From Saccoglossus kowalevskii (taxonomy: Eukaryota > Hemichordata > Enteropneusta > Harrimaniidae), in the NCBI RefSeq assembly GCF_000003605.2, contig NW_003133389.1, positions 7,841 through 39,583 on the forward strand: a stretch of DNA of 31,743 nt, read 5' to 3'. Both the position numbers and the translations under genes were made by a program. The notes below the pieces were generated by a model that saw nothing but the letters and a program-made list of their open reading frames with translations, had not been told where the DNA came from and searched no databases. How positions within the stretch are numbered: the first letter of the stretch is position 1; every line of letters starts with the position of its first letter. Shown here piece after piece: positions 9,872 to 21,134 of this stretch.

Positions 9872-11731
9872 AAGCTCTGCGTACTGCGTATAATATTGAG
9901 CCGACCAATTTACATCAGACATGAGAAATCTGTGCTACTGTGAAGTCCAACAATTTAACCAAAGTATTTCAATATAAATGATGTGACTGGCAACTATATT
10001 TCAATATATTTATTATATATTTTAATTAAATGTTGGTATCAACAGTCATGGTTACAGTGCAGACGGCAAATGTAGGATCATTTCTGTAAACCTGTTTTGT
10101 GGATAACTTTCAAATCTTGATATAAAATTACTACACGTGGTATCTTTAATATCATTCTTGATTTAAATAAAACATTCACCTAATTTTTAGTGTACATGTA
10201 TTTCTCATTGCATGTTTTAGGTGCATCATTTGCCCATTGCTTGTAGAAAGTTGTGTAGAATACATGTATGCATGCTGCAACTGTGATGGGGAGATTGTAG
10301 AAAATTCACCATATTAATCATACTCATATCCAGAGATTTCTGTGAATCTCCTCATACTGTCAGGTGTACCACGTTTTGCCTAAATTTTTCCGGTAACCAA
10401 AACTGTTCTCTAGAATTGATCAGTTTCTTTGAAAGACTAAGGAATTGAAACCAGTTTAACCCAGCCATGTAGTGAAATAGTCACTGTACTGAGTGATTGG
10501 AGAGGATATACAACCAGTGTCCTATCATGATAATGCATGTATATATCAGGTATGTCATGTACATCCAGGCCATTTTATTTCATTTTTAATTTGAAATGTA
10601 CAGTGATAGAGATTAAGTTTTTACAAAATGACATTAATAAATTAATCAATCAATATGTTGTCAGAGGTTTGCTGAAATAAACTGTACAGTTTGGGGTATA
10701 TTTCCTTAAACCTCCTACTCACCAGTTAACTTTTAGTAAACTCACACTATTGAGTATTTCAGACTTGTACTATGAAAAATGATAAAATTGAAAGATTCAG
10801 CAACCAGTTGTATTATCTTGTGCACAGTTCAATAGCACAATCGTATGGGCCATACCTGCTGCAGCTGATATTGTTGGTTTTCAATTTTGGCCAACTTTTC
10901 GGTAGTTCAACTATCTTCTTGCCTGATTTACAATTCTGGTGGCTTATGATTTTTGTAGTTATCTGTAGTGATTACAATCCTCATATAAATACATATGTGG
11001 CCAATTCATAGATTGCAGAAATAAGAGCGATGGTGAAATAATTGTCACTTGACCAAAAGTGAAAACAAATTTGTACTTACATATAAATTAATTTTACTAA
11101 TAAATGATTTATTTTACCTTTCTTCATATAATGTACCACCGCATAACATGGAATATTATGAATATAAAAAAGCGACAATCACTAGTAGAAACAATATTAT
11201 ACAATAGCTGAAATCAATACAGTGAAAATAAAATATGCACATCTTGGTGAAAAGACAGATAAATTAGGTAGAGTGGACGGATTACACAATATATAGGTTG
11301 GTATTTCCTGTACAAGTTGCTGTACCATGGAAATGTGTAGTGCTACTGATGCATACTCAGAGTCTAGCAAATCTGACATTAACTCTGTCTCCTACATGGG
11401 TTTATGTGACTGGTACATATATTACATCAAAATATCTCAAAATATCTATAACATTGTACTTAATTGAGAAGTGAAAAACTGATAGAATATTCAAGTGTGA
11501 ATGAAAAATTGAAGGGGATGTGTAATTGCAAGATTATCCGTGAAATCTTCAGAATCAGTTTACAACAAAACGGTACTGCGATAACCAGTCTTTGAAGATG
11601 TTTTCAAATAAACTTACAATCAATGCAAAAAAGTGAGAAGTCATACAGATTGTGATATGTGCTATGTAACTAATACTTATAATATTCCCTTCCTTATTAT
11701 TATGAATATTTGACACAGTGAATATCCCCAG
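9872..11731. other. Convergent 3' flank between MLST8 and IFT27
   Basis: Both neighbouring genes end toward this stretch. A polyadenylation hexamer aataaa on + lies at 10166-10171, about 295 bases after the MLST8 stop. On the minus strand, tttatt at 11108-11113 is an aataaa candidate for IFT27, though rather far (about 620 bases) from its stop. A short hydrophobic open frame at 10772-11011 matches nothing I recognise. No other gene seen. Confidence 0.6.
10166..10171 (+). terminator. Candidate MLST8 polyadenylation signal
   Basis: Canonical aataaa, the first one downstream of the MLST8 stop codon at 9869-9871. A second canonical hexamer occurs near 10675. Choice between them is inference. Confidence 0.4.
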
Positions 11732-14700
11732 TTACACCAATGTGTTCATCACTTCCACTTTTTCTTCATATAATCTGTAGAATGCATTAGCTACAAAATA
11801 AAAGGCTGCCTCCACATTCTCCATCTCTTTCTGTGAATAAATAGTAAAATGTAATTAGTTGACAATAATAGATCAGCAAACCAAGCATGTAGAATCTCAA
11901 TTCATTTATCATTATAAAGAGTACGTACTGTAAAATGATTTAATTTAGCTAACAATTTTGCAAGTCAGTGAAAATTAATCAACAAGATAGTCTGAAATTT
12001 TGTCTTGACAAATGCCATACATTGCTGAAAACACAAAGATTTTTAGGAGTTAAAATTAAATGGTTACAATAATAAGAAGTTGCATGCTGGTCTACAGCTT
12101 TTGTTCTCGTTTAAATAAAACACTGGCAGGGGTTTCACAGATGCATTTATTAGCAGGGCATCATTCTGTAACAGGCCAAAATAAAATAAAAAGGCTCTCG
12201 GCAGTGCAAAGTGCTGCAAGGAGACAGGTGTAGGCGGTCGGGGGGAGAGACCAGAAAGTAGATGGCCAATTTGAGCTTGTAGCCAGCTCTTAACAAAACC
12301 CCTGCACTGGTCAGGATGAACTTACCGCTGAACATTCACAATACTCCAGACTGTTCTTCATTGCAAACTCTCTGGCTATTTTGGGAGAAATGACTCTCCT
12401 GCCTACAAGGTCAATTTTGTTACCAACAAGAACACCTGCAATGGTAATAATGTTACTGTATTATTCATAGCGAATAACAAGTTAGCCTGCCATGGTGGCA
12501 AGGTCACTACATGTCAGACTTATTGACAAGTTTGATGTGTTGGCATATCATTTCTGGGAGGATAATTGACTGAGTACTTGGTACATTGTAGAATGATTCA
12601 TAGTTGAAGAGTGATGGATACCACTGAACCCTATTAAAACTTAACCCTTTTTGTATGCATTAATTTGCACAATAATCAAAGTAATCATCTTTGTTAATAT
12701 GGGACTTGTATCTCGCATATGCACGGTGCAACGACCACCACACTTTAAAACTCTACAAGTCTGCATTTCATACACAAGGTGAGTATTTAATTTATAAAAA
12801 TAAAAATACTGATTCAGAACTATTCTTGGAGATTATTCATCTGACTTTCATAATTTTGTTCACAATCTACTTGAATCCATTTGGTAGTAAACCACTAGAG
12901 GAAAGAATCATTTCCCAATGAACAAAATGTGTGTTCAAGTAGCACAGTGACATTTTTCATTACACTATGAACTAACACAAAACATGTGCAGTGTTTTTGT
13001 ATAGTAAGGTGATTGGATATTATTTTTTTAATTTGTTCAGTTTGATTCTAAAGTTTAGTAATTTATTTTGTTATTTTGCTTTTTATTTCTACAACCATTA
13101 CGAGTACAGGGGGGTACATGTTAAAATACACTGTTAAATACAGATGTCGTGGTTAAAATTTCTAGACTATAATTTTTTTTTTTCGTCAATATCAGTAATT
13201 TAAATATAGTGTTATTACCTGGTAACTCCTGGTTTGTTTTGTTTTTTACTCGTTCTAACCATTTTTGACAACTTTTAAATGATGTTTCATTTGTGACATC
13301 AAAAACTACCATGACAACTGATGGATGTTCCCACTGTGAATTAAAAGACAGTTTAGTATTGGTAGAAAAGATGTAAGCCACTCAAGATGTAACTATACAA
13401 AACACAGTTTATTTTTTATCCACACATATCTTCACACACCATGATAAACATCTTTACCAATTCCCAATATATAATGTGTCATTTTTCACATGATGTACAT
13501 ATACAAAAATACATTTTACACAATCCCTATAACTATTGTTTTCTTATTATTTTCTTTTCTCATTACTTCACTAAATGATAAAGACAAGATTTGTTGAAAT
13601 TATACTTACAAACTTATGTACATAATCTGAATAAAGTTCTTTCCCGGCAGAATCATAGATGTAAAGTTCCTGCAAAACAATACAAGTGACTAAATATAGT
13701 ATGCGTAGTCATATACATATGTTTTTTTATAAATCAGGTACATCAGTTTTTTGCTTTATTTATTTGAGTTTTATGATTGGAATATATACTAAAATTGTTT
13801 AAAATGTTGGCATGTGGCTCATCACCACACTCTATGTTCTAAAATATTAACACCTACTAAAGTTACCATAATAGCTCTATTTAAAGGCACATCTCCAATA
13901 GAACTAAAACCATAAATTATATTCATTGTTTATTGTAATGTTAAAATATTATTTTGGACATAGACACACCTTTGATTTGTATATTAGCACATGAGCCGCT
14001 AATAGAACAAATACATTAAATAATAACCTCGCCTCACTTGGAAATTATCTCCTATCAAATATGCTAATTTTTCCCAGAAACGTTATATATATCCACTACC
14101 AAATACCCTATTCATAACCTCTAAATGGTTCCTCTCCCAGACTACAATGTATATATCCCACAATGCAATACTAGTAGTAGTCCAGAGTTTTAAATCCGGT
14201 TTGGTACCCGAAGACGAGGGTGGCCGGATTCACCTTAAACTAGTGGCAATCGCTCTTACCCCCTCCCTCCACTTTGCACGATTTAAAGCATCCCTCATCC
14301 TCATCCCAACCTTCCCACTCTCCTCCTCCACTTGCATCTTCCACGCCTTCTTTGGCCTTCCCCTTTTCCTTGGACCGCTCACCTCTAAATCAAGGGCCCT
14401 TCTTAATACATGCTCATCCTCCCTCCTCAGCACATGCCCATACCAACGTACCCCATTTGCCTTCGCCAACCGATCTACCGCTTCCTTCAAACCCAACATC
14501 TGCATCAAGTCCTTAGTTTTCTTTCTGTGCATCAACTTCACCCCACACATCACTCTCACCATCGCTCTCTCTGTCCTCCTTAAAATACCCGACTTANNNN
14601 NNNNNNNNNNNNNNNNNNNNNNNNNNNNNNNNNNNNNNNNNNNNNNNNNNNNNNNNNNNNNNNNNNNNNNNNNNNNNNNNNNNNNNNNNNNNNNNNNNNN

Positions 14701-17700
14701 NNNNNNNNNNNNNNNNNNNNNNNNNNNNNNNNNNNNNNNNNNNNNNNNNNNNNNNNNNNNNNNNNNNNNNNNNNNNNNNNNNNNNNNNNNNNNNNNNNNN
14801 NNNNNNNNNNNNNNNNNNNNNNNNNNNNNNNNNNNNNNNNNNNNNNNNNNNNNNNNNNNNNNNNNNNNNNNNNNNNNNNNNNNNNNNNNNNNNNNNNNNN
14901 NNNNNNNNNNNNNNNNNNNNNNNNNNNNNNNNNNNNNNNNNNNNNNNNNNNNNNNNNNNNNNNNNNNNNNNNNNNNNNNNNNNNNNNNNNNNNNNNNNNN
15001 NNNNNNNNNNNNNNNNNNNNNNNNNNNNNNNNNNNNNNNNNNNNNNNNNNNNNNNNNNNNNNNNNNNNNNNNNNNNNNNNNNNNNNNNNNNNNNNNNNNN
15101 NNNNNNNNNNNNNNNNNNNNNNNNNNNNNNNNNNNNNNNNNNNNNNNNNNNNNNNNNNNNNNNNNNNNNNNNNNNNNNNNNNNNNNNNNNNNNNNNNNNN
15201 NNNNNNNNNNNNNNNNNNNNNNNNNNNNNNNNNNNNNNNNNNNNNNNNNNNNNNNNNNNNNNNNNNNNNAAGTCATCAGCATACAACATCTCTCTCATCA
15301 GCCCTTCTCTTGCGCTCTCTGTAACTACATCAATGACAACTGCAAATATCAATGGTGATAGTACAGAGCCTTGATGCACACCCACCTTCACCTCAAACTC
15401 CTCTGACAACTCCGATCCTACTCTAACTCTTGTCTTTGCTCCTTCATACAAACTCATCACTGCTCTTACCATTACTGTGTCAATAATCTGAAAACAATAG
15501 CTTCAGTCTGCCACTTTGTATCGAGCATTAGTATAACACATAGAAGGTTGGATCATCAAATTAGACTACATTTAAAAAATAGAATTTACAGAGAGACTAA
15601 TATACAGTTCCTTGTCCTTGTAACAACATCAGTTCATGGTACAATACATTTTTATATGAAATGACAACAAGAATAAAATATACAATATTTACTTTGTTAG
15701 TAGCACATATGCTTACATAAATAACAGATGTGTGTCTATGGTTAAAATAAGTCATATTATTAATTTAGTATACAATACATGCAACTGTTGGTTTACATAC
15801 ACTAATTATTGGAGATGCACTTCTGATAGAGTAAATACTGTAATTGTTTTTCCAGTTACAATGTATTGTTGTTATTTATATTTTTTGATTTCAACTTACC
15901 ACACAGTCATTAGTATCTGGTATATTGACCGATTTCACACATAGCTCAACTCCAACAGTCTGAAATGAAGACATAAATACTGATGATTAGCGCCCTCTAT
16001 CCAGATGGGATAACAATTTGACAGGTGCAAAAATCAGAGCAAAGTTATTGTACAATTGGTGTGAGTCTCACAGCAACTAATACAGTTACAAGTCAGTAAG
16101 TCAGCTGTTAAAATGCTAGGTGTACATTTACAGGTAACGTTTTTAAATACACAAATAACAAATGCTTTGAGGTCATCTAAGTTGACAGTTGACTGTTTGT
16201 TGAGAAGTTATTTTTATAGTAGAAACAAACATGACTTGTTCATTTATTTTAAACTGAACCAAATATAGAAGAGCAATTAATGGATATAAACAGCAAGTGG
16301 TGGATTTGGTAGCAAATATAAGACCACTAAATACATGCACATTCTCGCGGGGAGTATTATCACAAAATGAGCCATATTTAATATTTTTGGCAATGATAAT
16401 TGGTATCAGTACTTGTACCAGGTTTCCCCTTTTTGATCATACAATCGCAATCACTATGAACAGTGTTCACAGATATACCCGGTAAGTTTCAGACATGACT
16501 TTGCTTCAGGAATCACACGACCAGATGCAGACTAACTTTGTTATAATAAAAGAGAACGTGTATTTCTGATGACTGTCTACCTTTAACTATTTGGTTTTAT
16601 ATTACCATTTACAGTATTAACATCAACCGTGAATTTCAAGAAGGCATGGATATTTTCATATAAAAATTTATAAAATTAATGTTTTATTGATTTCAAATGA
16701 CAGCTGACCAATCACAATGCATTAACAAATGCATGGCAATAAATTGACCAATGATTGAAATCCGCAAGGACTCATGGGTAATGGGAGTTACCAATCAATG
16801 AAAAATGTATGCGTTGGATTTGGAAGATCTTTCAACGTTCTTCCAGGATAAATATTTTATAAATTTCTATATAAAACTTCATGCCTCAATGGAATTCATT
16901 GAATTGAACTTACCATAGAATAACTTTTTGGGAAATGAGCTCCATCACTGTGGAATACCTGGGTTATTGCACTTTTACCCACTGCAGAGTCTCCTGTCAA
17001 CATAATTAAGATAGTTATTTAGATTTATTTACATATATGCACTGCATGATACTTTTTGTGTTTTTCATTTCAGGAGCCACACTGTTTGAAAAGACCTTCA
17101 CTGAAATCTTTAATTCTACCGGTACAACCATGTTACCACTGAATATATCTCAAAATAAGTCAAAAAATAATTATTTGTTGAAGGCCTAAATTCACTGAAG
17201 GGCAGAAATCTGTACCTTCATTTATTAATGAAAAAATAGAGTCAGCTTTCATTTAAATTCAAATATTGGTGCTTCCAGCTTATAATCATTATGTTTGGCC
17301 ACTTGTCTGTCTGTCTGTGTCTGTTAACTTTTCCGTGATTTTTTGGCTAGGTCGAATACTTGATTTTTCCACCAACTAGGTGTAGTGTAGGTGTGCTACA
17401 CCTAGTTGGTAGAAAAATCTGAAAAATATTCCTGTCCTACTGTTGCAAGAGCAATGCCCAACATCTTGAATTTTTGGCTGTGGCTACATGCAAATAAATC
17501 TTTGTGTGGAAATTTGGGACATATCTCATTTTACTATTTAGTTTGTGGGTCAAGGCAAATTTCTGAATCACAAAATGTTTCAATGTTTCAAATGTTCAAT
17601 TCTATAAAGCATTTAACTTCACTGAATCTTGGAATACATTGAATGTTCAAGTTCATCAAGTGTTCAAGTCTAACAAGCAAGTTCATAAAACAATTTTCTG

Positions 17701-19663
17701 TAGTTGGTGCATTGCAAATATTGACAGGTCTAGCAGAGAAGCTTTCTGTCTATCAGTCTGTATATACATTTGTATGTACAACTATTCTGTGATTTTCTGG
17801 CCTGGACAGATTGTGTTAGGAAGGAAAAATAGACAAAAAATCTTGTCCTACCATTGTCATAGTAACAGCCAACAAAATTGTTGTCTGCGTCCCCCAGCAA
17901 ATCGTTAATCAGACTCTGGCTTGTTTAATAGTGATTGACTCAAGAGCTCATTAATGCAAGCACATGCCTTCGAGTGATGTAGCAACAGGGACAGCCCACT
18001 TGTTCAAATTAAAGAGATTGCTGATCAAGATGATGTTGAGCTAACTAATATCAAGAACGTGATACAAATTCTGGATTTATCACAGTTTAAATTCGTACAG
18101 TGCATCGTTAACAACTCATGTGTATTCAAATTTGTACAAAGCCACTGGGCTTAGTCTTTTCCTCAAACCGAAACCTTAACCCGCATTTTTCATTGACCTA
18201 ATAATATGCGAGAAAATTTCACACTGTGAAACATGAAATGAATAGCGCCATCAGTGTTCAACAATTCCAAAATGGCTGTTACGTCATGTCAGCACAAATG
18301 AATCGAGCTGCAAAGAAGCGGGAAAAGAGGTGGAAATATTCTTGACAAATTTATTTCTGTGACGTGGCGATGTTTGAAGTCGTTCAAAATTAAAGGTTAG
18401 GGTTAGGGTTTCGTTTTAATTTGTTTTGTTTCGTGGAAAAGACTGAGCCAATCCACTGTACATTTTCAGGAATATGCAGTACTATACATCAAATGTTTAC
18501 CTGCAAACACTGAAATCAAATGAATACTTGCATGATTGCAACCAACTACAAGCAGCAAGAATAAAAAAATGGTGGATTGTTTTTTGTATTCAGACAAAAA
18601 ATACCATATGAGACACGGCACGAATCTGTAACTGGTCTATTACTTTTATTTATTTTTATTTAACACTTTTTTAAAAAGGTATGCCAAAATACAATTTCGT
18701 TGGGCCTCCTGTAGAGGCAAAATACATTAAAAATTCTACAATTTACATACTACTATAAGCTTGAACCATTGACAACTAATTTCTCACCAAGATATAGTTT
18801 GTATGTTTCCTTAAATATGCTGAATTTCTAATATGAGTTGGCAACGTCCTCTGACACATAGATGTTTTTTATTTAGAAATGCACAAATCATTATTAAGAG
18901 TGGAAGGTGTACTATACTTATAAGTTTTTGAGATAGGTCTGAACATATACATAAAGACAACTAGAAAGTATGAAATTCTGTAGACAATAGGTAAGACACC
19001 ATGTAAAAATGCGCTTTTATAAAATCACACTTCCACATCAAAAATGTTTTTCAAATGTTTGTACTAGAATTATAACAGGCAATCCCTAAAACGAGATTTG
19101 GCCAATCCTTAAATTAATATTAAAGTCAATTCAAAGAAACATGTGTCTTAGCACTTATGGTTTAGGTTGATATACAGTAAATCTACCAAATATTTTACCA
19201 TAATCCTAATGCCAAAACACATTAAATAAATTGTCCAAATCTTAAATTTCTTTTTCGGATTACCGATCTACCAATAATAGAAGCATGGATCTTCACCTGT
19301 TTAAGCTATGACCGGTCATCAGTCAAGTCATTTTAACCACAGTCCCTCTAGAGGCACTGTGCTACTATGGATCTATTATAGTAGGGTTTATACTTCTATC
19401 AAGAAAGTGACGATACCACATTATGTATCATTTTACAAGGTTATATAATACATCAGTGTGGTCCATGGAACACAAACAAAGGTCGGAGTATGTCAGTAAT
19501 AATAGAATTTAAGCTCATATCCATTGGTTATGGACGGACGTCCAGAAATTTGCAGAACGAACAGTCATTCACTTTTAAACGTAGTCGAATTTTTAGGCTG
19601 AAATTAATATTGACCTTATCACTCACCTACGGTAATCACTTTTGCTCTCAGAGTTTTCGGCAT
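11732..19663 (-). CDS. IFT27: IFT27 (RABL4), Rab-like small GTPase of intraflagellar transport complex B
   Basis: Coding exons on the minus strand, in order: 19663-19627, 16993-16914, 15959-15900, 13669-13610, 13333-13219, 12435-12326, 11830-11732. This gives 561 nt and 186 aa, the same length as human IFT27, with all phases consistent. GTPase motifs: P-loop GDSAVGKS (residues 13-20), switch I Thr40 in SYSMTVGVE, DSAGKE (65-70), NKID (123-126) and SAK (153-155). The blocks FDVTNETSFKSCQKWLE, KEMENVEAAF and LYEEKVEV are IFT27-specific. The usual switch II Gln is Lys69, as in other IFT27 proteins, and there is no C-terminal prenylation Cys (it ends MNTLV). Known role: heterodimer with IFT25 in IFT-B; needed for BBSome exit from cilia in vertebrates. 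Intron 3 contains a same-strand LINE fragment and an assembly gap, but no exon is affected. Confidence 0.97.
12121..12310. repeat. Possible short insertion with 10-bp inverted ends
   Basis: Lies in IFT27 intron 6. gcaggggttt (12126-12135) is inverted as aaacccctgc (12296-12305). The enclosed segment is more GC-rich than its surroundings (for example ggtcggggggagagacc near 12237), suggesting a small inserted element. No tRNA-like box pair was convincing. Confidence 0.35.
14193..14230 (-). repeat. Stem-loop at the LINE 3' end
   Basis: aatccgg (14193-14199) pairs with ccggatt (14224-14230), and accc (14206-14209) pairs with gggt (14218-14221), with an asymmetric internal loop and an 8-base loop gaagacga. 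It overlaps or directly follows the ORF stop, where a LINE reverse transcriptase would recognise its own RNA. That role is inference. Confidence 0.5.
14597..15269. other. Assembly gap (673 N)
   Basis: An uninterrupted run of undetermined bases falls inside the LINE fragment. Repeated copies elsewhere in the genome probably caused the assembly break. Confidence 0.99.
17363..17418. repeat. Strong hairpin, 23-bp stem and 10-base loop
   Basis: Left arm 17363-17385 (atttttccaccaactaggtg then tag) is the reverse complement of 17396-17418 apart from one base. The loop is tgtaggtgtg. It lies deep in IFT27 intron 1. It may be the tip of a foldback element or a small-RNA-like hairpin; nothing else in the sequence decides. 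Confidence 0.85.
19338..19361. repeat. 24-bp near-perfect palindrome CACAGTCCCTCT/AGAGGCACTGTG
   Basis: Eleven of twelve base pairs match around the centre at 19349/19350. Its left half (ccacagtccctcta) recurs in the hairpin at 21108-21121, so both belong to one repeat family. It lies in IFT27 intron 1, about 270 bases from the first exon. Confidence 0.75.
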
Positions 19664-19692
19664 CTTATCAGATTTATCGCATGAATATTATT

Positions 19693-19706
19693 ATTGCTAC
19701 AATGAC
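19693..19706. promoter_or_regulatory. Candidate X-box (RFX site) upstream of IFT27
   Basis: attgctacaatgac fits the RYYNYY-two-base-RRNRAC pattern of the ciliary X-box, except that the two-base spacer is ac rather than two A/T bases. It starts 30 bases upstream of the IFT27 start codon (ATG at 19663-19661). RFX sites near the starts of ciliary genes are well known; assigning this one is inference. Confidence 0.4.
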
Positions 19707-20048
19707 AGCACTACCGGTGTTGTCGTATTGTTGATATACCGACAGACGATGGAATGTAATTTGTGGCCAACAGCGCCCTCTCCGACGTACTTTTTACACT
19801 AACGCAAGAGGCGCACTTCACACGAAAGTTTCCACACATTCGGACACAGATGGCGCAAAAGTAAAAACTGGAACAAATAATTTCTCTGGCGAAAATCAAT
19901 TTGTTATCTTGTGCTTTGTGTTCTAAACATTTCTCAGATTATCCGGTAGTCTTGTTTTTTGAAGTAAAGTTAAAACGCAACTAACAAAAATAGATCAAAC
20001 TAATTATAAACACTGATTCTAAAATTTCCAACGCAAAAGTAAAAGGAA

Positions 20049-20700
20049 ATAACAAATCAACTTGAAGAATTTTTCATATCAGATTGGATAGAAGATATTA
20101 CAATGACAACAGGACAAAAATAAATTAAGAACATACAGAAACTTTAAAAATAAATTAGAATTTGAAAAATACATACAGACATTGACAAACACCTAAGCAA
20201 ATTTAGATTAGGGAATCAAAATTTAAAAATTAAATCTGGTGGGCAGAAAAACCCCAAAAGACCATTGAAAAAAGAATATGTGATCTATAAAATACAGGAG
20301 AAATTTAAAATGAATTCCATCTAATAATGTAATGTCCAAAGTATGAACAACAAAGAAAGTCTCCAGTTGAAGACATAAATAAGTGTAATAACTTGTTTAT
20401 AATTTTTTTCTATAATGAGCCTTTGCTGCAGACAGATTAATACTGCACAATTTGTTAAACACAGCCTTAAAATAAGACAGCAGCACCTCATAGTAGGAGT
20501 ATAATTACAGATATATTATTATATATTTATGTATGTTTAATTGTCAGTGAATCTTGTAATTTGTATATGTAACTTTGTAATTTTTGTCTACTTTTTTTTC
20601 TTTCACTGTTAATCATTTTTTTTAGAATTATCCTGTAGTTTTTAGTGACCTTACTGCTATATACTTTCCAAAGTCAGTGTTGTGTTAATAAACAAGTATT
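20049..20700 (+). mobile_element. Decayed LINE ORF2 C-terminus and 3' UTR
   Basis: Reading with several frame shifts gives ITNQLEEFFISDWIEDITM, KLRTYRNFKNKLEFEKYIQ, SKFRLGNQNLKIKSGGQ, RPLKKRICDL and CPKYEQQRKSPVEDI, then a tail. These are the LRTY, KFR, C...C and CPKY blocks that follow the reverse transcriptase in CR1/L2-type LINEs. Stops and shifts show it is long dead. The 3' end is near ttaataaacaagt at 20686-20698. It may belong to the same broad clade as the relic in MLST8 intron 2. Confidence 0.75.
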
Positions 20701-21108
20701 TTTTTCTATTCATCAACAAAGGAAGTTGTCGAACATAGAGATAAATATTATTTCAAATTTTGTTGTTAAAAAACTAAATTATTTTTGTGACAGCAGCAAA
20801 AGGTGAACCATTTTGCAAACTTATAAAGCACACTGTAAAAATTTGTTTTTCGACCATAAAACACAAAAGAACACAGTATGGAAAATAAGATCATGTCTTA
20901 TGCAGAATCGTGTCTTTTTTAGTTTTGTTCTACTCAGAGTATCTAGAGCATTGGCATTATGCTCATTTTATTTTATTAAAACAAAACAAAACAAATTAAA
21001 AATATAATTTAATAGAATGAAGATCAGATTTGTACTCAGATCATGCACATGTGTGAATTACTTGCTTATGGTTTGTAGCAACATCAGTACAAGCCCGTAA
21101 GTTATCAC

Positions 21109-21134
21109 CACAGTCCCTCTATCCAGGGACTGTG
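21109..21134. repeat. Perfect 10-bp stem hairpin flanked by gttatcacc
   Basis: cacagtccct (21109-21118) and agggactgtg (21125-21134) are exact reverse complements around ctatcc. The word gttatcacc occurs on both sides (21101-21109 and 21134-21142), overlapping the stem ends. It shares its left arm with the palindrome at 19338. Confidence 0.85.

Larger units (their letters stand above)
14193..15482 (-). mobile_element. 5'-truncated LINE reverse transcriptase fragment with 3' stem-loop, split by assembly gap
   Basis: Lies in IFT27 intron 3, same strand as the gene. Reading on minus, 15472-15270 encodes MVRAVMSLYEGAKTRVRVGS, then GVHQGSVLSPLIFAVVIDVV and MLYADD, which are reverse transcriptase palm motifs including the catalytic YADD. 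After the gap, 14596-14230 gives ILRRTERAMVRVMCGVKLM, ANGVRWYGHVLRRE and SGPRKRGRPKKAW, and ends SLR-stop at 14232-14230. This is the post-RT tail of RTE/Jockey-like LINEs. The open frames on both sides suggest a young copy. The 5' end is cut at about 15482, just before the palm. The flanks are in different frames if the gap length is literal, but gap length is probably nominal. Confidence 0.88.
16994..19626 (-). other. IFT27 intron 1, repeat-rich
   Basis: This 2.6-kb intron holds a 23-bp stem hairpin (17363-17418) and a near-perfect 24-bp palindrome (19338-19361). Two diverged direct copies lie at about 17300-17460 and 17745-17890, sharing gtctgt runs, gtgatttt.tggc, and tgtccta followed by gccaac. 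A short ttagggttaggg run lies near 18397. At 18640-18760 the minus strand ends in an ataaaaataaataaaa-like tail resembling a LINE 3' end. No additional exon was recognised. Confidence 0.6.

Noticed and set aside
10772-11011. Hydrophobic 79-codon open frame as a small membrane protein gene
   Set aside because: It lies in the convergent 3' flank, has no family resemblance, and its length is unremarkable for AT-rich DNA.
12121-12310. tRNA-derived SINE
   Set aside because: No convincing A-box and B-box pair at proper spacing; kept only as a weak inverted-end insertion.
14147-15358. 403-codon plus-strand open frame across the assembly gap
   Set aside because: It is the antisense of the LINE coding sequence, and most of it is undetermined bases.
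18395-18411. Telomere-like ggttagggttaggg
   Set aside because: Only about two units; too short to be an interstitial telomeric block rather than chance.
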